Part shown: positions 5,380 through 6,512 of the stretch, piece after piece
Position numbering within the stretch: position 1 is the first letter of the stretch
Layout: the number at the start of each line of letters is the position of its first letter
Origin: Alphaproteobacteria bacterium
GTDB taxonomy: Bacteria > Pseudomonadota > Alphaproteobacteria > Kiloniellales > J153
Reading direction: 5' to 3'
NCBI GenBank assembly: GCA_003693905.1
Contig: RFLL01000418.1
Coordinates: forward strand, 1 to 6,512
Length of the DNA: 6,512 bases
Made by a program: the position numbers and the translations under genes
Notes under the pieces: model-generated
The model's database searches: none
Told to the model about the DNA's origin: nothing
The model's input: the letters and a program-made list of their open reading frames with translations, nothing else

Positions 5380-6345
5380 ATGATCCGCTGTCAGGCAGAG
5401 GAGGTGCGCCGGGTGGCGGTCATCGGCACCGGGGTCATCGGCGGCGGTTGGGCGGCGCACTTCTTACGTGCAGGTCTCAACGTCGTGGCGTTCGATCCGT
5501 CTCCGGGCGCGGAGGAGCGCCTGCGCGCGCGCATCACCGATGTGTGGCCGGTTCTGGAGCGATCGGGTCTGGCGCCGGGGGCGGCACCTGCACGCCTGCA
5601 TTTTGCCGCAACGCTGGCCGAGGCGGTGGCCGAGGCCGATGTGGTCCAGGAAAGCACGCCTGAAAACCTGGACCGGAAGGTCGCTCTGTTCGACGCCATG
5701 GACGCCGCGGCCGCGCCCGATGTGGTGCTGCTGTCGAGCACCTCGGGCTTGGCGATGAGCGACATGCAGGTGCGCTGTCGCCATCCGGGCCGCACCGTCG
5801 TCGGGCATCCGTTCAATCCGCCTTACCTGATCCCCCTGGTCGAGGTCGTCGGCGGCGCGCGCAGCGACCCCGCGGCGGTGGCTTGGGCGGCGGCGTTCTA
5901 CCGCGCGACCGGCAAATATGCGCTGGTCATGCAGCGCGAATTGCCGGGCTTCATCGCCAACCGTCTTCAGGATGCGTTGTGGCGCGAGGCGTTGCACATG
6001 GTCGCGGCCGGCGAGGCGACGGTGGCGGAGATCGATGCCGCCATCGCCCATGGTCCCGGCCTGCGCTGGGCGCTGATGGGGCCGTGCCTGACGTTTCATC
6101 TGGCCGGTGGGGCGGGCGGCATGGGCGCCATGCTCGACCATTTCGGGCCCGCGTTGCAGGAACCGTGGACCCGCCTCGAAGCGCCGCCGCTGACGGCCGA
6201 GTTGCGCGCACGCATGGTCGAAGGGTGCGCCGCCGTCGCCACCGGGCGCAGCATTGCGGCGTTGGAACGTGAACGCGACTACGGACTTGCCGCGATTCTC
6301 GAAGTTCTGGCACAGGTTCGCGATCAGGGAAGGCAAGAGCAATGA
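5380..6345 (+). CDS. cdhA: L-carnitine dehydrogenase (3-hydroxyacyl-CoA dehydrogenase-like)
   Basis: A 321-residue NAD-dependent dehydrogenase expected to oxidise L-carnitine to 3-dehydrocarnitine in the cytoplasm, the substrate of the enzyme encoded upstream. The Rossmann motif GTGVIGGGW lies at residues 16-24 and Asp39 follows strand 2, as in NAD-binding members. The 3-hydroxyacyl-CoA dehydrogenase active-site set is present: Ser122 in SSTSG (119-123), His143 in GHPFNPPYLIPLVEVV (142-157), Glu155, and Asn194 in GFIANRLQDALWREAL (190-205). The C-terminal segments GLRWALMGP, FGPALQEPWTRL and SIAALERERD match the carnitine-dehydrogenase subgroup rather than fatty-acid enzymes, as does the single-domain length. 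The ATG at 5380 has a distant GGAG (15 nt). A GTG at 5413 is better placed behind AGGAGG but would cut off strand 1, so I keep the ATG. The gene ends in an ATGA overlap with the next gene. Confidence 0.88.
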   Translation: MIRCQAEEVRRVAVIGTGVIGGGWAAHFLRAGLNVVAFDPSPGAEERLRARITDVWPVLERSGLAPGAAPARLHFAATLAEAVAEADVVQESTPENLDRKVALFDAMDAAAAPDVVLLSSTSGLAMSDMQVRCRHPGRTVVGHPFNPPYLIPLVEVVGGARSDPAAVAWAAAFYRATGKYALVMQRELPGFIANRLQDALWREALHMVAAGEATVAEIDAAIAHGPGLRWALMGPCLTFHLAGGAGGMGAMLDHFGPALQEPWTRLEAPPLTAELRARMVEGCAAVATGRSIAALERERDYGLAAILEVLAQVRDQGRQEQ

Positions 6346-6512
6346 CCCGCCCCGAAATGGAATCGCCGCGCCGGCGCGGCCGTGCCGCCCGCCGCGAGGC
6401 CCGTGCCGCGCCGACGCCGCCGACGCTGCGGAAGACACCGACGCGCTCGGGGAGCCGGCCTCGGCGACGGCGTCCGGAAGGCAGCCGCGGGGGGAGGCGG
6501 CCGAGGGGGGCG
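6342..6512 (+). CDS. Start of a third carnitine-operon gene (partial), possibly MttB-family methyltransferase
   Basis: An ATG at 6342 overlaps the cdhA stop as ATGA, with GGGAAGG 8 nt upstream, so a translated gene very likely starts here. The first 22-23 residues (MTRPEMESPRRRGRAARREARA and on) are rich in Arg and Ala. Such Arg/Ala-rich beginnings are common in MttB-type trimethylamine methyltransferase family proteins found near carnitine and betaine genes, but this resemblance is weak. After about codon 23 this frame becomes Arg/Pro-rich with unusual codons (AGG, CGA, GGG). Another plus frame, read from 6413, looks more natural there (ADAADAAEDTDALGEPASAT). A frameshift or sequencing error in GC-rich DNA is therefore possible. 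A thioesterase (cdhB) is the other expected neighbour in carnitine operons but does not normally start this way. Confidence 0.45.
   Translation, partial: MTRPEMESPRRRGRAARREARAAPTPPTLRKTPTRSGSRPRRRRPEGSRGGRRPRGA

Noticed and set aside
5464..6438. Long minus-strand open frame opposite cdhA
   Set aside because: Antisense shadow of a well-supported gene in GC-rich DNA. It has no family resemblance.

Overview
This is a high-GC window whose gene families and codon use fit an alphaproteobacterium. I cannot name the genus. The left part carries plasmid-type partition genes, so the window probably comes from a plasmid, chromid or integrated accessory replicon rather than a core chromosomal region. 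That is an inference from gene content.

Layout. (a) Positions 1-1378, minus strand: a three-gene cluster transcribed leftwards, made of parA (deviant Walker-type partition ATPase), a small ribbon-helix-helix DNA-binding protein, and a third unrecognised gene that leaves the window. (b) Positions 1379-2137: about 760 bases with no credible protein gene but clear structure. There is a sharply AT-rich island upstream of parA (about 1555-1710), then a perfect 16-bp palindrome beside a perfect TATAAT box, followed by two successive strong hairpins, the second terminator-like. The last group looks like a stand-alone small RNA gene of about 110 nt. (c) Positions 2138-4213: a divergent regulatory module. 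An NmrA-like NAD(P)-binding protein and a four-helix DUF1772 membrane protein overlap by 4 bp and are transcribed leftwards. A TetR-family repressor is transcribed rightwards. The divergent gap holds a 44-bp dyad made of two pseudo-palindromic half-sites, almost certainly the TetR operator. (d) Positions 4214-4465: an intergenic region with a probable intrinsic terminator downstream of tetR. (e) Positions 4466-6512, plus strand: a carnitine-catabolic operon with a BKACE/DUF849 dehydrocarnitine-cleaving enzyme (cdhC-like), L-carnitine dehydrogenase (cdhA-like), and the start of a third, translationally coupled gene that runs off the right end.

How the genes work together. The ParA and RHH proteins would segregate the replicon. 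TetR probably represses itself and the NmrA/DUF1772 pair, whose ligand and substrate cannot be read from the sequence. CdhA would oxidise L-carnitine to 3-dehydrocarnitine. CdhC would condense and cleave this with acetyl-CoA into a betainyl-CoA and acetoacetate (products as described for the family), leading towards glycine betaine. The truncated third gene has an Arg/Ala-rich N-terminus that faintly resembles MttB-family methyltransferases, but this is weak and the reading frame near the right edge looks disturbed.

I do not see a wholly new system here. The most novel-looking element is the orphan small-RNA candidate with its palindromic promoter in the gap between parA and the TetR-controlled module.
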